DNA from: Cylindrotheca closterium
Taxonomy: Eukaryota > Bacillariophyta > Bacillariophyceae > Bacillariales > Bacillariaceae
DNA length: 64,000 bases
Reading direction: 5' to 3'
Assembly: GCA_933822405.4 (NCBI GenBank)
Contig: CAKOGP040001936.1
Span: 210,898 to 274,897, forward strand
Positions 44,629-56,230 of this stretch are shown here, in pieces. The notes below the pieces were generated by a model, which was given only the letters and a program-made list of their open reading frames with translations, was not told where the DNA came from and did not search any database. Made by a program: the position numbers and the translations under genes. Each line of letters starts with the position of its first letter. Positions within the stretch are counted from its first letter, which is position 1.

Positions 44629-45052
44629 AAGCCAAATTGATTTATTTACATAATTTTTTGTTATCAAGAAAGCCTTTACTGCACATGTATCGTTTTTTCC
44701 GTAGCACACAACATGACGCTGTAGTGGGGTCTCGTTCAAGGATGGATAAAACACCATCGATGGGGGCTTCGTACACGAACCGTATGTCAGCATATCGGTT
44801 ATGAAAGGAGTAGAGCAAAAAAGGGATATGTTGGAGATTTGCAATCGATATGGTGAGCGTTGGGTGTACCAGGTACCCTCCTCTGATACAGATACCATTA
44901 TCCTACGGTAACGGTACCATGGGGTTACCTGGTACCAGGTACCTCGGTTTTTTTCGAAATCGGAGTGATCAATCGATCGTGCAACAGTCGCGCGGTTCTG
45001 AGCGAGATTCGAGCGGACGATGCAATGCATTTGGTTTCTGGGCCACAACGAG
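44629..45052. other. intergenic with GGTACC palindromes
   Basis: Spacer before the RNA-binding protein gene. Dense GGTACC/GTAC blocks at 44864-44943 (TGTACCAGGTACC, GGTAACGGTACC, CCTGGTACCAGGTACC). Probable promoter; no RNA gene seen. Confidence 0.5.
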
Positions 45053-46414
45053 ATGGAGGGTCAAGAGGTGAAACCTGAGGCTCCCGAGGAGACAAAGACA
45101 GAAGCCCCGCCTCCGGCAGAAGCGGAAACAAACGAGCCGGATGCAAAAGGGAATGTGATTGGAAGTCCAGCCATCCGTCCCATTTTCTTGGGAAATCTGA
45201 GGGGTGTCTTTGAAGCGGAACAGGTCTCGGAGGTTTTTACTAAACCGATAATCCCACCTGATTTAGACCAAAGCAGCTTCAAGCCGTTTCCCGTTGATCG
45301 GGTTGACGTGAAGCGGGGATTCTGTTTCGTCTTCTTGAAGGATGCCGCCTCTCAAGCCGATAAGGACGACGCTGAACGATTTGTTTCTGCCATCAACGGA
45401 ATGTAAGAAAGCTCTTTCTACGTATGTTCTACGAGTCTCTAGTACCAGGGTACAGTGCGCATCATTGGCATTTTTTCAACCTCCTTGTTGCAACTACTGC
45501 GACTGTTGCAACTCATGAAACACAATTGCGACGATCCTTCCTCTATCACTGGGCTCCCTTCTACTGATCTACCTACTTTCCTTTCATCCAACATGACCTT
45601 CATATCTTTCACTGACACCTACTTTTTGTCCTTCCTGTGCAACGTTTTTCTCAGGGAAGTACCAAATCTCTCATCAGCACTTCGAGTTGAATTTGCAAGG
45701 GGTGATGGAAGAATCAAGAAAAAAGAAGACGACCGACGCAAGAATATCCAACCCTCTGAAACCCTCTTTGTCGTGAACTTCCATGAAGAGACTACAAAAA
45801 GAGAAGATCTGCAAATGCTTTTCGAGCCTTTTGGTGAATTGGTCAGAATTGACATGAAGAGAAACTACGCCTTTGTCCAGTTTCGTTCGGTAGATGATGC
45901 AACTAAAGCCAAAGAGACAACTGATGGAGGAAAGTTGGATCAAAGCGTCTTGACTGTTGAATTTGTTGCTCGTCGACGTCAAGATGACAGTGGGCGCCGT
46001 CGACGAAGAGATGGTGGGCCAAGAGGTGGCGATCGTCGAGGAGGAGGTCGAGATTATCGTGGTGGACCTTCTGATCGATATGATCGCGGTTACGGTGATC
46101 GATACGATAGAGATCGACACGATCGCGGTTACGGTGGCGATCGATATGACGCAAGAGGACGTGGAAGGGATAGGTCTCCTCCAGGGGGCTACCGTGGTGC
46201 ATCGCCTGCTGGGTATGCTCGTCGCAGTCGCTCTCGATCCCGATCGCCGAGAGGTGGAGTCGGGGGATACAGATCCAGAAGTCCGCCAAGAAGAAGTTAT
46301 GATGATCGCGATAGGGGTCGATATGATGATTACAGGGATAATGGTCGTCGTGGTTGGAGCCCTGAAAACTACCGGGGTCGGGGAAGCCCTGACAGAGGGT
46401 ATGGCCGCCCTTAG
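45053..46414 (+). CDS. SR-type RNA-binding protein with two RRMs
   Basis: Probable splicing factor. Exons 45053-45402 and 45655-46414, with a 252-base intron (GTAAGA...CTCAG), give 369 residues. An in-frame ATG at 45020 would add 11. The first RRM spans about residues 40-140 (IFLGNLRGV and KRGFCFVFLKD) and crosses the junction; the second has TLFVVNFHEET and RNYAFVQF. The C-terminal third is rich in Arg, Gly, Asp and Tyr (DRYDRGYG units), with SRSRSRSP-type RS dipeptides that are phosphorylation sites in SR proteins. This repetitive part also explains the long spurious ORFs on the other strand. The intron is the longest here in a compact neighbourhood, and autoregulation through it (known for SR genes) is possible but not shown. 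Confidence 0.9.
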
Positions 46415-46703
46415 AGTGTTTGAAAATGTCTGCATGACGCTTTCATGGACAAGCTTCAATGCAGTTCGTAACTATTGTTGACAAATTATCCAGTTCTTGA
46501 TACGATGTTTTTACTAGCACCAGATATCACTCAAAACAGTCACATGCTTATATCAATATTGTCTCGTTCGTTCCAGAATGTGCACCCATCTGTGAGAACG
46601 GACTGCGATGAACGGGAAACGCTGTGTTCCTACAGTAGCACGCGAATAATGAATGGGATTGCAATACTGGGATGAGAGAGATCACCTCGCCCGAGATGAT
46701 CGC
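46415..46703. other. convergent spacer
   Basis: 289 bases between the SR-protein and calmodulin stops; nothing recognisable. Confidence 0.4.
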
Positions 46704-47407
46704 TTATCTAAACATCATTCGCACGAACTCCTCGTAGTTGATCTCTCCATCCCCGTCGATATCTGCTTCCTTCACCATGTCTGATATCTCCTCATCAGTT
46801 AACTTCTCTCCCAGATTCTCCATAATCAGTCGCAACTCTTCGCTTGTAATCTTTCCATTGCCATCGGCATCAAATATTTGGAATGCTTCTCTCATTTCTT
46901 CTTCTGCGTTTTCATCCCTTTCATTTCTTGAGGCTGCAGGCATCATTTGAATGAACTCCTCAAAATCTATTGTCCCATTGCCGTCCATATCCGCCTTGCA
47001 AAATAAAACGATTCAGGGCAAAATCTCAAACATCCAATATACTGAAATGATAGTCAACATACCTCTTTGATCATATCTTCGACTTCTTCTTCTGTAGGCT
47101 GGTGACCGAGTGATCGCAGTACGGTACCAAGCTCCTCTGCATCAATTGTACCTGTTGAGAACGAGGACAGTGAGAAGAAAATTATCCCAAATCAGACAAG
47201 TACATATCCAGTGATTGCTGACAAATTCGCAACTAGGAAATTTGATGCTTCAATGTCGCACTAGATCAACAAAATGAAAGATGGAGGAGACTTTTTGCCT
47301 TCCGAATTCCATTCTCTCCAGAAGAACCTACCATCACCATCCTTGTCGAAAAGACTGAAAGCTTCTTTGAACTCCTCCAATTGTTCACTTGTGTATTCAT
47401 CCTCCAT
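46704..47407 (-). CDS. CAM: calmodulin, four EF-hands, 3 exons
   Basis: Calcium sensor, 151 residues. Exons 47332-47407, 47063-47151 and 46704-46994, introns 180 and 68 bases. All four calcium loops are complete: [36 protein letters not shown] and [12 protein letters not shown]. The start [20 protein letters not shown] is typical except for a slightly longer acidic N-terminus. The central linker ([18 protein letters not shown]) differs from canonical calmodulin, which has a Met/Lys-rich linker, so it may be a calmodulin-like paralogue rather than the strict orthologue. Ends in RMMFR in place of the usual MMSK-type tail. Confidence 0.92.
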
Positions 47408-47883
47408 ATTTAGTCGTTAGAGTAGCGCCACCTACAAGAGTTACTCTCAATGTTCAAGCTTTCAAAGGACAAAGGACCAGCCGACGTTGTAAAACAACCG
47501 ATGATGTTGACAAAAATGTCGAAGACGACATTGCGTTGGCACCCTCTTGGATCCGTTTCTGGTACTAATTCTACGTGGGAACTAAATCAGTTCTTTATTA
47601 GAATATTGAATGAAGCTGAAAAATACTGTAGCAACTATGAAGCAACGCATCGCAGATCGCAGCAAGTACGTACCGTATACCGATAAGATAGTTTCATTCC
47701 TGGCAGCATGAAAAACTATTGTATCCAGACCTACCGGTAGAGTAGTGCACCGGTAATCGTAATTTAAAATTGTAGAACACTTTCAATGCAACGTATGTAC
47801 GTCCATCCGTTCGACGTCACCAACAACAACGATAACACCGAACACACAAATAAATGCCCACCATCAAGCAGGGGAGCTGAATA
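47408..47883. other. divergent intergenic, 476 bases
   Basis: Between the calmodulin and bL34m starts. GTAC-type sites at 47665-47682 and CCGGTA pairs at 47733-47756. A 78-codon ORF (47450-47686) has no recognisable content and is probably chance. Confidence 0.45.
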
Positions 47884-48210
47884 ATGTTTGCCGCTTCAAG
47901 ATTTGCCTCACAGCAGATTCTAAAGAGAACAACAGAGGCATCAACGAGATTTGTTGCTACACACGCCCCTAAAGCGTTACAGCATGAGCTGGCAACACTC
48001 CCACAATTCGAACCAATCAGTTTCAACTATCCAAAGAATATCTATGAAGCATTTGGCCTTTGGACGTGGCTAATCAAGAGAACATTTCAGCCATCGATCA
48101 TCCGAAAGAAAAGAAAATGCGGTTATTTGAAAAGGAGCAAAAGTGTTGGCGGCAGAAAAATTCTGAGACGACGGATGCAGAAAGGGCGGTCACGTTTATT
48201 TGGGGCCTGA
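47884..48210 (+). CDS. MRPL34: mitochondrial ribosomal protein bL34m
   Basis: Large-subunit protein of an organellar ribosome. 108 residues. The last 44 are bL34: KRTFQPSIIRKKRKCGYLKR and then GGRKILRRRMQKGRSRL, matching the bacterial KRTFQPS start and the Arg-rich end. The first 60 residues begin MFAASRFASQQILKRTTEAS, basic and amphipathic with no acid in the first 17, as in mitochondrial presequences. No AF motif is present, so mitochondrion is favoured over plastid. The ATG lies in ATAATGTTT context. Confidence 0.93.
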   Translation: MFAASRFASQQILKRTTEASTRFVATHAPKALQHELATLPQFEPISFNYPKNIYEAFGLWTWLIKRTFQPSIIRKKRKCGYLKRSKSVGGRKILRRRMQKGRSRLFGA

Positions 48211-48331
48211 GTTTCTGCTATAACACTGTGCAAACAAATCAATTTCAATGGTCCAAACAGCGTAACACAATATAGTCTAATCGACCGTTATATTGTGTCT
48301 GTGATTTTTCGTTCTACCGATACAATAAACC

Positions 48332-51300
48332 TCATCCAAGTCTTGTCGTTGTTTGCTTCAGTGTGCTCAAAATACTGTTTCCTGCAACAGCATGATCGCA
48401 GCATGTTGTTACTTGTCCAGAACCAGTAAGCTTGTCACACTCTATCAAACCTAGTACAAGGTCATTGCTTGCGGGAAGTTGGGCAACAAGGCGCAGCCTT
48501 CCGTTGTCGAATTTTGCGGGGCCCACGGGATTCAACGCAGTCTCTTTGAAAACAGCGGCAATCAAAGCATCAACGTTTCCTGAACTAATTGCAAAACTTG
48601 CAGAAACCCTCTGGAAGCCATGCATCTTAGTTAGTGTGGAATCAAAATCGGTCACATTCATGTTGCACGGTCGCAACAGTTCGCCAACATGAGGTTTGAT
48701 TTCGACTGGCACTCCACCACTTGAAGACTTGATATCCAGTCGAATAACCATATCCCCTTCTCTGTTCGAGGCAGACGTAAACTGAATACAAACGTGAGCT
48801 GTAGACATTTGGCCCTTCTTCAACTCCGGAATTTCTGGAGGACAAACAGTTCTTTTGATTGCGATGCCTCCTTTCGAGCTCGAGCGAGGGAGTATCTTGA
48901 TTCTCCTGAGAGAGCCATCATCGTTTTTCCTGCGTCAAAAGCGGCATTGGGTCAGAATGTTGGTTGGTATCATGCGGGTGGGCAGTCAGAAACAGAGAAT
49001 ACATACTTGTTCTTGAACTGAATTTGTACACATATGACAGCAGAACTATCGGGATCAAGACCTGCTAACTTCACTTCGCGCTCTCTCGCCTTCCCACGTA
49101 GGTATCTAGCTCGCGCGGCGAGCCCACCGCACAACTCTGGACGCACAAGCTGCATCCAAGAGCTAGTGTCCCTCTCGCTGCTTGTCTCATCAGCTGACTC
49201 TGGTACAGCTATTGGAGCCATGACCAAACCACGCAAATCATCAATAGCAGAGGCTGATCCAGTCGGCTGCATTTGCGCTGGACGATCAATGTTGGAAGAG
49301 TGATTTCCCATGCGAAGGAGATCAACTTGTGTGCTCAAAAGGTCGTTGTGTGTGTTCAAGTTGATGCTAGGAGCTGTATCGACACCTGATGACGATTCAG
49401 AAGTTGATGAATCCGATCCATCACTGTCGGACGAGCCATCACTGCTGCTCTTTATGGCGAACAACGATTCCATGCTTTGGGGTTGTGAAACTAAAGAAGT
49501 GCCGACTACGTTTTCCATTTGAACCAGCCCCCCTCCCAACGCTGTTTCATTTGTAAATGTGCCTGGATTGTTGCTCTTAGGGTCATGCATATCTGAATCT
49601 GAGCCCGTCTCTTCGCTATCACTACCCGACCATTCACTCGACGACGAGTCGCTCGAAGATGAACCGCTCGAAGATTCGCTCGAATCTGAATTGTAAAAGT
49701 CACCAGATGGTGCGTCGTTTTTACTTGCAGACTTTGGCTTCATGCTATCAAATGCTTTTGACAAATCTTCATTCTGATCACGAAGAGATTTGGCACTGTT
49801 TTTTTCTCCCCAGGGCGGGAGTGGAATATATGCATCTCGAGCTTTGTGCCCAACCAAGCTGCTTAGTGTTCCAAACCGGAATTTAGCTGCGTTGCCTTTA
49901 GACAGATCATTTACAGGCAAAAACGAGGGAACAAGTCTCTTGTCCAAAACAACCTGCTTCGCTTGGTGGAGACTCAATGAATTTCTGAAAGTTGGTAGAG
50001 TGTCCATTGCGCTCATATCGTGTTTTAATCCAATCGATACGTGAAGTAAAGAGCTCTCAAACCGTGCTCTGTCTTTGACATCTGGATCAACATCTACACG
50101 CCCCATGGCTAGGATGTGTTCGCAGATAGCGACTTCAGCTGACAAAGCGGCAATTGTACCGGAAGCAATGGAGAGGATGACTTTCGTAGCAAAATGAATT
50201 GCTTGTTGTTTTTCTGGCTCCTCAAGCTTTGGAAATGACCCAGCAATCATACGACCAACTTCCAACCGCGCTCGTGCTTTAGCATCACCATTCAAGCCCC
50301 TTAGTTCTATAGACGAATAATAAGCATTTGTCATCCACTCCCCCGTGAGCCATATTGCAGCCGCAGCATCTTTCGCAGGAAGCGTTATATCGAAGTCCTC
50401 AACCTGAGACCCATCTTCGTTGTTATCTTCGTCACTATCGTCTATGTCGCCCTTTGATACGTTTCTAACTGCTCGGCTAGATAGACGCTTGAGGAGTAGC
50501 AATAACGAGCGCCGAAGGACGTGTCCTTGAATTCCATTTGGATCATCGATGTTCACATTGGAAACACCAATTGACGAATCAGTGAGAATCAACAAAATAT
50601 TTTGCATCACAGAAATGGCCTCGCCAACAACCGCGGGGCTTTCGCTGTTCTGTGTCGTTAGAGCCAAGCCGTGTAAGCAGTCAAGAGCTACCCGATTTGC
50701 GTCCCGCCTTCTTTCTGCAAAATTTCCACTCTTCAAACCTTCTCGATCGTAAATAATCCGAGAGAGCTCTACAACCTTTCCGACAGCCCGAATGGACGCG
50801 GATACAAATTTGGTATCAGGACTTCGAATGTACATACGCATCTCTTTCAATACGGCTTCGATGGCTGCTGGTTCCAAAGCCAAGGATGTCAAGATATCAA
50901 TCTTTATAAGGCGAGTAAAAGGAGGATCAAGAGCCTACAAGGAGTAACGGCCCAGTCAGCAATACGTGCAGATCCCATTGAAACTGAGAGCAGTGGATTC
51001 AACCTACCTTGACAAAGAAGTCGGGAAGAAAAGGCGCAAAAGCAGAAGGACATTCCTGAACCAGGGTCTGAATTGATGTCAAAACGACATATTGTATTTC
51101 CCGCCGATCTCTGTGAATACGAACTAAGGCTCGCCCGATAGCTGACCGCGCCTTGACACTTGATACTCCACAGTAATAGTGTAAGGAGCACACGCTCAAA
51201 ACAACTCCAGCGTTTCGGCTCTTGAGCAAAGGCATTGAAGAGTCAAGGAGCAATCGATGATCTTCATCCAATTCCATATCTTCCTTGGCATCTGGTGAGA

Positions 51301-52450
51301 TATGAATTGGAGGATCTACATTGGACATTCCAACAATTGGAGGTTGTCGCATAGCGCTAGCAATGGATGTTGCGTTTCCCAGCGGGCCCTCGTACACCTC
51401 TTCTTCGGAACTCGAGTCCTCATCATCAGAATAAAACCCCTTTCTGATAACACGACGTCGAACCCTCTTCGGTAAATTGGATGGCAACCCTTGCTGCACT
51501 TGTTCCACTGTCTCCTCAGGTTCATCAATATAGTTCGAAGCTGCTTTGACTCGGCTTTCCTTCGGCGTAACTCGGGAAACTCGTCTTTCTCTATCAATCT
51601 TTTCTGCTGTACCGTTCTTCCAAGCCTTTGGTTCCTTGAAGAACACTCTGCAGTATCTTGCCAAGGTGTCGATGACCACAACTTGACCCCACTCGTCCAT
51701 ATCCGTCAGCAGGTGGCAAATCTTTCGGAAGCTACTGTGCATGAATTCCAACCTTTCTGGACAAAGTTCTGCGAAAGCAATTAATACACTTGTCAAAACC
51801 ATCGTTGATGTTTCGACTTCCAACAGATTCTTCATGATCTCCAAAAGCATTTGTCGCTGCTCGATATCACACCTTGGACTAAGTTTTGATAAAGCATTCG
51901 CAGCGCATTTACGAACATATGGAGATGAATCTTTAGCACACTTTTGCACACCCAGTATTTGGATTTGCAAAATGTCCTGGATCCGAATGGAACTCAGAAC
52001 TCTCAACGCGAGGCCACGAATAAGCTGTTCGTGATCTGCGAGACCTCTTTGAAAGGAGTTAATGCTTAAAAGTGAAAGCTCCCTTGTAGTTGCATCATGA
52101 TCGGCGTACTGGACGAGGTACATAAATACCATCTTTCGCACTTCGAGACTTGTGGCCCCCACTAGTTTGACAACATGAGGATAAAAATCCGAGACATCAC
52201 GTCCTTTGGAAATGCTTGCTAGCAACCATTTCATACCCCGTTGCAACGTTGGAGTTGAATTTGGATTGGAAGGGTCCGTTGTGCTGAGCTCATTGCGAAC
52301 CGTCGCCGGACTGATTGTCTCTTCCCAAAACTGGGCATCTCCAAGAGTGCTCAAAGCAGAGGAAAGTTGAGTGTTGAGCAAAGCTGTTGGATCTGTCGCT
52401 GCGACGACGGAGCTCGTGGCGGCAACGACGGAACTTGCGGTAGTGTTCAT
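48332..52450 (-). CDS. AP3B: AP-3 adaptor complex, beta subunit, 3 exons
   Basis: Large subunit of the adaptor that sorts membrane cargo from endosome or Golgi to vacuole or lysosome. Exons 51008-52450, 49007-50934 and 48332-48851 give 1,296 residues. The N-terminal adaptin HEAT solenoid is clear (RKMVFMYLVQYADHD, VRKCAANALSKL, WGQVVVIDTLARYCR). An acidic Ser-rich hinge (residues about 896-996, SSSGSSSSDSSSSEWSG) is typical of AP-3 beta and absent in AP-1/2 beta. The C-terminal third follows, with the FVSASIR start of exon 2 and the appendage in exon 3. Intron 1 (73 bases) is secure; the acceptor of intron 2 (TCAAAAG before 48851) was chosen because it alone keeps frame. Neighbouring V-ATPase copy 2 acts in the same organelle. 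Confidence 0.88.
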
Positions 52451-52835
52451 CAGAGTTTTCGCAGTTCAGAAGGTGGTTGGAAATCAAATTGAAATTAATA
52501 ATAGTGTTACCATTTTCTGCTTTCCATGGGTTTTGGCACCATGCGCGACATCTGCGACGCAGGTACCAGTACCCCGCACCAGGTACCCGTACACCCCGTA
52601 CCTGTTACAGTACTTCAAACTGAAACTGGATTCAATGTAACAGGCACCATTCCGCCTATTTGCCTTCACAACATCAACCATATCTCAATTGCCCTAGAAT
52701 ACTGTGCATTGGTATAATAGAAAAAAGATTCAAATATAAGCAGTTGTGTTCTTGCACATGTGTGTATATTGGAATTCTAATTTTACTGCACAGAATCGCT
52801 ATCGCATTTCGGTTGGATATTGTAATGCTCGACCT
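52451..52835. other. intergenic with GTAC cluster
   Basis: Upstream of AP-3 beta. GGTACC/GTAC palindromes at 52561-52615. The other end of the spacer is the 3' flank of V-ATPase copy 2. No RNA gene seen. Confidence 0.45.
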
Positions 52836-53348
52836 TTAATTATTGTTGTCGCAAGTGTACGAGTTCTGAGACAAAATAAGAGCCACAATCAAACCGTAAA
52901 GACCAAGAGCCTCAGCAAAAATCAAAATCAGAATCATACCAACGAACAGCTTCTCTTGTTGTCCAACAGCACGAACACCTGCGTCTCCCACAATTCCAAT
53001 GGCCATACCGGCCGCAAGACCAGAAAGACCACAGCACAGACCTGCTGCCAAGTGAGCAAACCCTGTGTATAGGCTGTATTGACTGAGTCCTCCTTGTGGA
53101 GCAACAATTGAACCCTGGATGATAACGGCAACAATCAACCCATAAATACCCAACACACCGGCCATAACCACTGGAATGATGTTTCTCATAACAAGACCAG
53201 GATTCATAACACCCATGGAGGAGATACCAACACCAGACTTGGCAGTTCCGTAGGCGGCTCCAATGTTGGCGAAAACAAGAGCAGATGTAACTCCCATGAA
53301 TCCGAAAAAGGGCGCAGAGGCTGGGCATGTTTCCATTTCAACAGACAT
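52836..53348 (-). CDS. V-type H+-ATPase proteolipid subunit c, copy 2
   Basis: Encodes a protein identical to copy 1, with the same four helices and the essential Glu in the last one. It is inverted relative to copy 1, 8.2 kb away. The coding DNA differs at one silent base up to the last three Asn codons, where it reads AAC AAT AAT against AAT AAC AAC; identity ends there. On the 5' side identity ends 17 bases before the ATG. The sharp borders suggest a recent inverted duplication or gene conversion limited to the coding part. Both copies are open, so both may be expressed from different promoters. Confidence 0.95.
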   Translation of the reverse strand: MSVEMETCPASAPFFGFMGVTSALVFANIGAAYGTAKSGVGISSMGVMNPGLVMRNIIPVVMAGVLGIYGLIVAVIIQGSIVAPQGGLSQYSLYTGFAHLAAGLCCGLSGLAAGMAIGIVGDAGVRAVGQQEKLFVGMILILIFAEALGLYGLIVALILSQNSYTCDNNN

Positions 53349-53365
53349 GATCTATAGTTTTTTGT
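52846..53365 (-). repeat. right arm of inverted duplication
   Basis: Reverse complement of 44099-44618 with one visible substitution. The two arms frame an 8.2-kb segment with the SR protein, calmodulin, bL34m and AP-3 beta genes. Confidence 0.9.
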
Positions 53366-53995
53366 GGATGATAGTCTGAAAATCCAATGGAGGGGGCGAA
53401 AAGTGTTAGCCTCAATTGGGAATAAGACTTGTGGAGAAATGAAACAAGTCGTGCTAAATGAAAATGAGGGCTCAATGAAACATGAATCAATCCGTCAACA
53501 CAGTTTTAAAATTGAGGCACATCGCCTCGTGTTTAATGCTGCGAGGAGATTACACCAATCCATACCCACTATATCAAGGACAACGAAACTTCATGAGTGT
53601 TTCTCACCTAAATTGAACGTTGTAGAGAAGTGTGCTGTTGATGAAGCTCTTTTTCAACCGATCTCTCCGAAGTCGGCGTACAGTACCGTTCGAACCACAG
53701 AAGCTGGCTGGCGTCGGCATTGGGCTGTCGTTCGTGCCCGCTCGCCAAAGATGATTACTTCGACTAATCAAGTCGATTTAGTCATCGAGATAATCAGTCG
53801 GTGCAGAGCGGGCGCAGGCAGGCAGAACGCAGTTTTTAAAAAGTACTCCTATTAATACCAGTTACAGTGCTACCAGTTATTGTAGTTCGTCATCAGCTAG
53901 ACTAAGACTGACTCTAAGTAACCCTGGTAAACTACAGGAGAGTAATGACTGGTCAAGTCTACTTGTATCGTTATATTTTGGAATCGTTAACCTGT
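53366..53995. other. intergenic, about 630 bases
   Basis: Upstream of V-ATPase copy 2. An open frame on the plus strand (53364-53855) begins with GTG, has no ATG-led gene structure and no domain; I regard it as chance. A local inverted pair (GACTAATCAAGTCGATTTAGTC) near 53762-53783 is weak. Confidence 0.45.
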
Positions 53996-54838
53996 TCATT
54001 CTGCTGTTCTCCTTTTTGGCACCAATCGACGTCTCCAAAGTCTTGTCCGTCGTACTTTCTTCCTATCGATACCACGAGTGCCAGTCGGCGCCGCAACGAC
54101 AGAAGAAGGAGGGGCATCCCGCTGTTCGTCAAGCCTATCTGGTACCGGTATAGCTTCGCTTTCTCTTGTAATTGTATCACCATTGCAAGTGTCTAGGGTT
54201 TGGGGAAGAGTATTTTGATGATACCCTTGATCATCTCGTGATTCAATAGATTTCCCTTGAGCGGCTGTTTGTGGTGCAGCGTTTGTTGCATGATTCAAAG
54301 CGCTTGGTTCCTGATGGGAGATGGTAGAAGGTAGGTTTAGGGGTAGTTCCAACTTTTCTGTTCGTGATCGTTGAATTTGCAACTGCGATGGAATATCAAG
54401 TTCAAAAGAATCAACCAAGGCTTCAAGGTTGTCTATGGATATTGTGTGAACTTGCAGGTAGATTCTTGTGATTTCTTCAGCAGCCATAACTGCAATATTG
54501 GAGCTAGCAAATGTCTCACCCGTCAACTTGTTGCAGCATTTTGCAAGTCTCTCAAAAAGCGTTACAACCGTTTCCAGTGTTTGGCGAAGGTTGTTCTTTT
54601 GAATACCTTCAGGCTTATCCGGGCTGAACGCTGACGTAATTGTAGTTGTCACACTCACATTGGATGTGTGCGGAGTTGTTGCAGTAGCGGTTTCAGAGGG
54701 TAGGGAAAACAATGATGTATCTCCCCCCCGTATTGTGTCTGGACTTTTGGGTTCTTCCACAAAACCTATTGAAGCTCGAAATCCAGCCATGCAGCGCCAC
54801 TGTCCTTCCTGTCTGAGACCACTTGAAGAACTATTCAT
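53996..54838 (-). CDS. unknown protein, 280 residues
   Basis: Starts MNSSSSGLRQEGQ; an internal ATG lies at residue 17. Residues 60-165 look helical and folded (ETVVTLFERLAKCCNKLTG, NIAVMAAEEITRIYLQ). The rest is polar and probably disordered, ending in an Arg-rich tail (KKVRRTRLWRRRLVPKRR) that could be a nuclear signal. I recognise no family. Its start is 63 bases downstream of the stop of the next gene on the same strand; no splice that keeps frame joins the two, but they may be linked by an unseen exon. Confidence 0.5.
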   Translation of the reverse strand: MNSSSSGLRQEGQWRCMAGFRASIGFVEEPKSPDTIRGGDTSLFSLPSETATATTPHTSNVSVTTTITSAFSPDKPEGIQKNNLRQTLETVVTLFERLAKCCNKLTGETFASSNIAVMAAEEITRIYLQVHTISIDNLEALVDSFELDIPSQLQIQRSRTEKLELPLNLPSTISHQEPSALNHATNAAPQTAAQGKSIESRDDQGYHQNTLPQTLDTCNGDTITRESEAIPVPDRLDEQRDAPPSSVVAAPTGTRGIDRKKVRRTRLWRRRLVPKRRTAE

Positions 54839-54901
54839 GGGAAAGTGAACTGAGTATCATAACTCTATCAAGAAAGCACGGGCAGAGAGATGAGTTGGAA
54901 C

Positions 54902-56230
54902 TTACGATTTAAGGACGGTCATCCTCTTTTCCGAAGCTGGAACGGAAATTCGGACGAGGGCGCTGATGAACCGCAGAGCTTGCTCAAAATCGTCTTTGTG
55001 TTGTGAAATGCGTTGAAATGTGGATGGCCTGTCTTGAATGATGTTTTCAATGATGGAACAGATTGCGTCACGATTGCGTTGAGAAAATCCAGCGAAAAAG
55101 CTTTCAACGCAAGGCATTGAGTTTGTGAGGAGCGAAAGACTCCCTCCTCTCCCTCCTTGTGAAGAAGCCCCCATAATCTCCTTAACCAGAGAAACATTAT
55201 CTTGTAGTCTTTCGATTGTCGAAAAGAGCAAATCGTCCCTGTCAAACCGCTGGCCTTGCGCTCTGCTGAAACCAAGTGAATTGAAGTCTTGTCGATCCGA
55301 TCCAATCATGTCCTCGCAATGGGAGAGAATCTCTTCGTCGAGCCCATGGCCAACAAGGCTTTCAATATCTTTTGTCGACTGGCTCATACCGCTAACATTC
55401 AAGTCTTGCGTCGACGCTGCATTTCTCACGAAAAAATCATTGCCCTCCATAGTGTTCATTGACTTTGGAACGTGATGTTCGAAATTATCGACGGCGAAAC
55501 TCCTTGAAAAGCTTGTTTCGAGATTCGATGCAACAAGTATGTTCGCAGCTGTATTTCGATGGTAGTCCGAGGACGGCGAAGCATGGGAAAAACTTTCTTC
55601 ATCCAATCGATGGCGCGTAGGCAATATGCGCTGACTAGCCATCGATTCATACTCGCTGTTGACGTCGTTGATTCCCTTGCTCATCCCAGAACCTTGATGA
55701 TCCGCCCAGTTCCTTGATTGTAGAGCGGAGGCTGAAGAGAGGATCGAGCTATCTGTTCCATGAAAGGAATGCTGTGAGTTTGCTAGTAGAGCTCCGACTG
55801 CCGTTCTGGCTTGTCCAGCTATCAAGCTAGGAGATCGTGCCACATCTTCTGCTGCAGAATTACTAGAATGGGTATAAAAGGAAGATGTCGACACTTGCGG
55901 AGATGTAATAGAGGTTGATGGTAGCATTGGAGGTAGCATCGGGTGGGAGGCAGAAAACTTGTCACCATTCGTAGTTTCATAGTTTCTCGAGACTGGGGGG
56001 AGGCAATCCAATTGTCGTCTTTGTAGTCCCAGTTCCCGTCGAATTGTCGCAGCTGACTTTCTACCTCTGAGTCCCTGGGGGGTTCGTGGCAAGGTGTCGA
56101 TTGTGGAGTTGACCGTATCTCCACTCGAACTGGCAGACACTCCAGGAGAATCAATATCATTTGTCATTTGAAGACTGCTGGACATGACGGAATCTGCATA
56201 GGACCTTCTGCTTGCAAGAGTCGACATCAT
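54902..56230 (-). CDS. unknown Ser-rich protein, 442 residues
   Basis: The chosen start is the first ATG (MMSTLASRRSYADSVM); the frame is open for 45 codons further up without an ATG, so an upstream exon is possible. The protein is Ser/Thr-rich and low in complexity through residue 300, with ERLQDNVSLVKEIMGASSQG near 335. The last 75 residues look folded and helical (FFAGFSQRNRDAICSIIENI, FEQALRFISALVRI). No family recognised. It ends at TAA overlapping a GTAAGT-like donor, so read-through splicing was considered but not supported. Confidence 0.5.
   Translation of the reverse strand: MMSTLASRRSYADSVMSSSLQMTNDIDSPGVSASSSGDTVNSTIDTLPRTPQGLRGRKSAATIRRELGLQRRQLDCLPPVSRNYETTNGDKFSASHPMLPPMLPSTSITSPQVSTSSFYTHSSNSAAEDVARSPSLIAGQARTAVGALLANSQHSFHGTDSSILSSASALQSRNWADHQGSGMSKGINDVNSEYESMASQRILPTRHRLDEESFSHASPSSDYHRNTAANILVASNLETSFSRSFAVDNFEHHVPKSMNTMEGNDFFVRNAASTQDLNVSGMSQSTKDIESLVGHGLDEEILSHCEDMIGSDRQDFNSLGFSRAQGQRFDRDDLLFSTIERLQDNVSLVKEIMGASSQGGRGGSLSLLTNSMPCVESFFAGFSQRNRDAICSIIENIIQDRPSTFQRISQHKDDFEQALRFISALVRISVPASEKRMTVLKS

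Noticed and set aside
47450..47686. 78-codon ORF between calmodulin and bL34m
   Set aside because: ATG-led but no domain, lies in the divergent promoter region, and ends in GTAC-rich sequence.
53364..53855. 163-codon open frame on the plus strand upstream of V-ATPase copy 2
   Set aside because: Begins with GTG, lies in the promoter of the opposite gene, and has no domain or conserved-looking composition.
54838..54902. Splicing the Ser-rich protein (54902-56230) to the next gene (53996-54838)
   Set aside because: With the GTAAGT donor every available acceptor gives an early stop, so they are kept as two genes.
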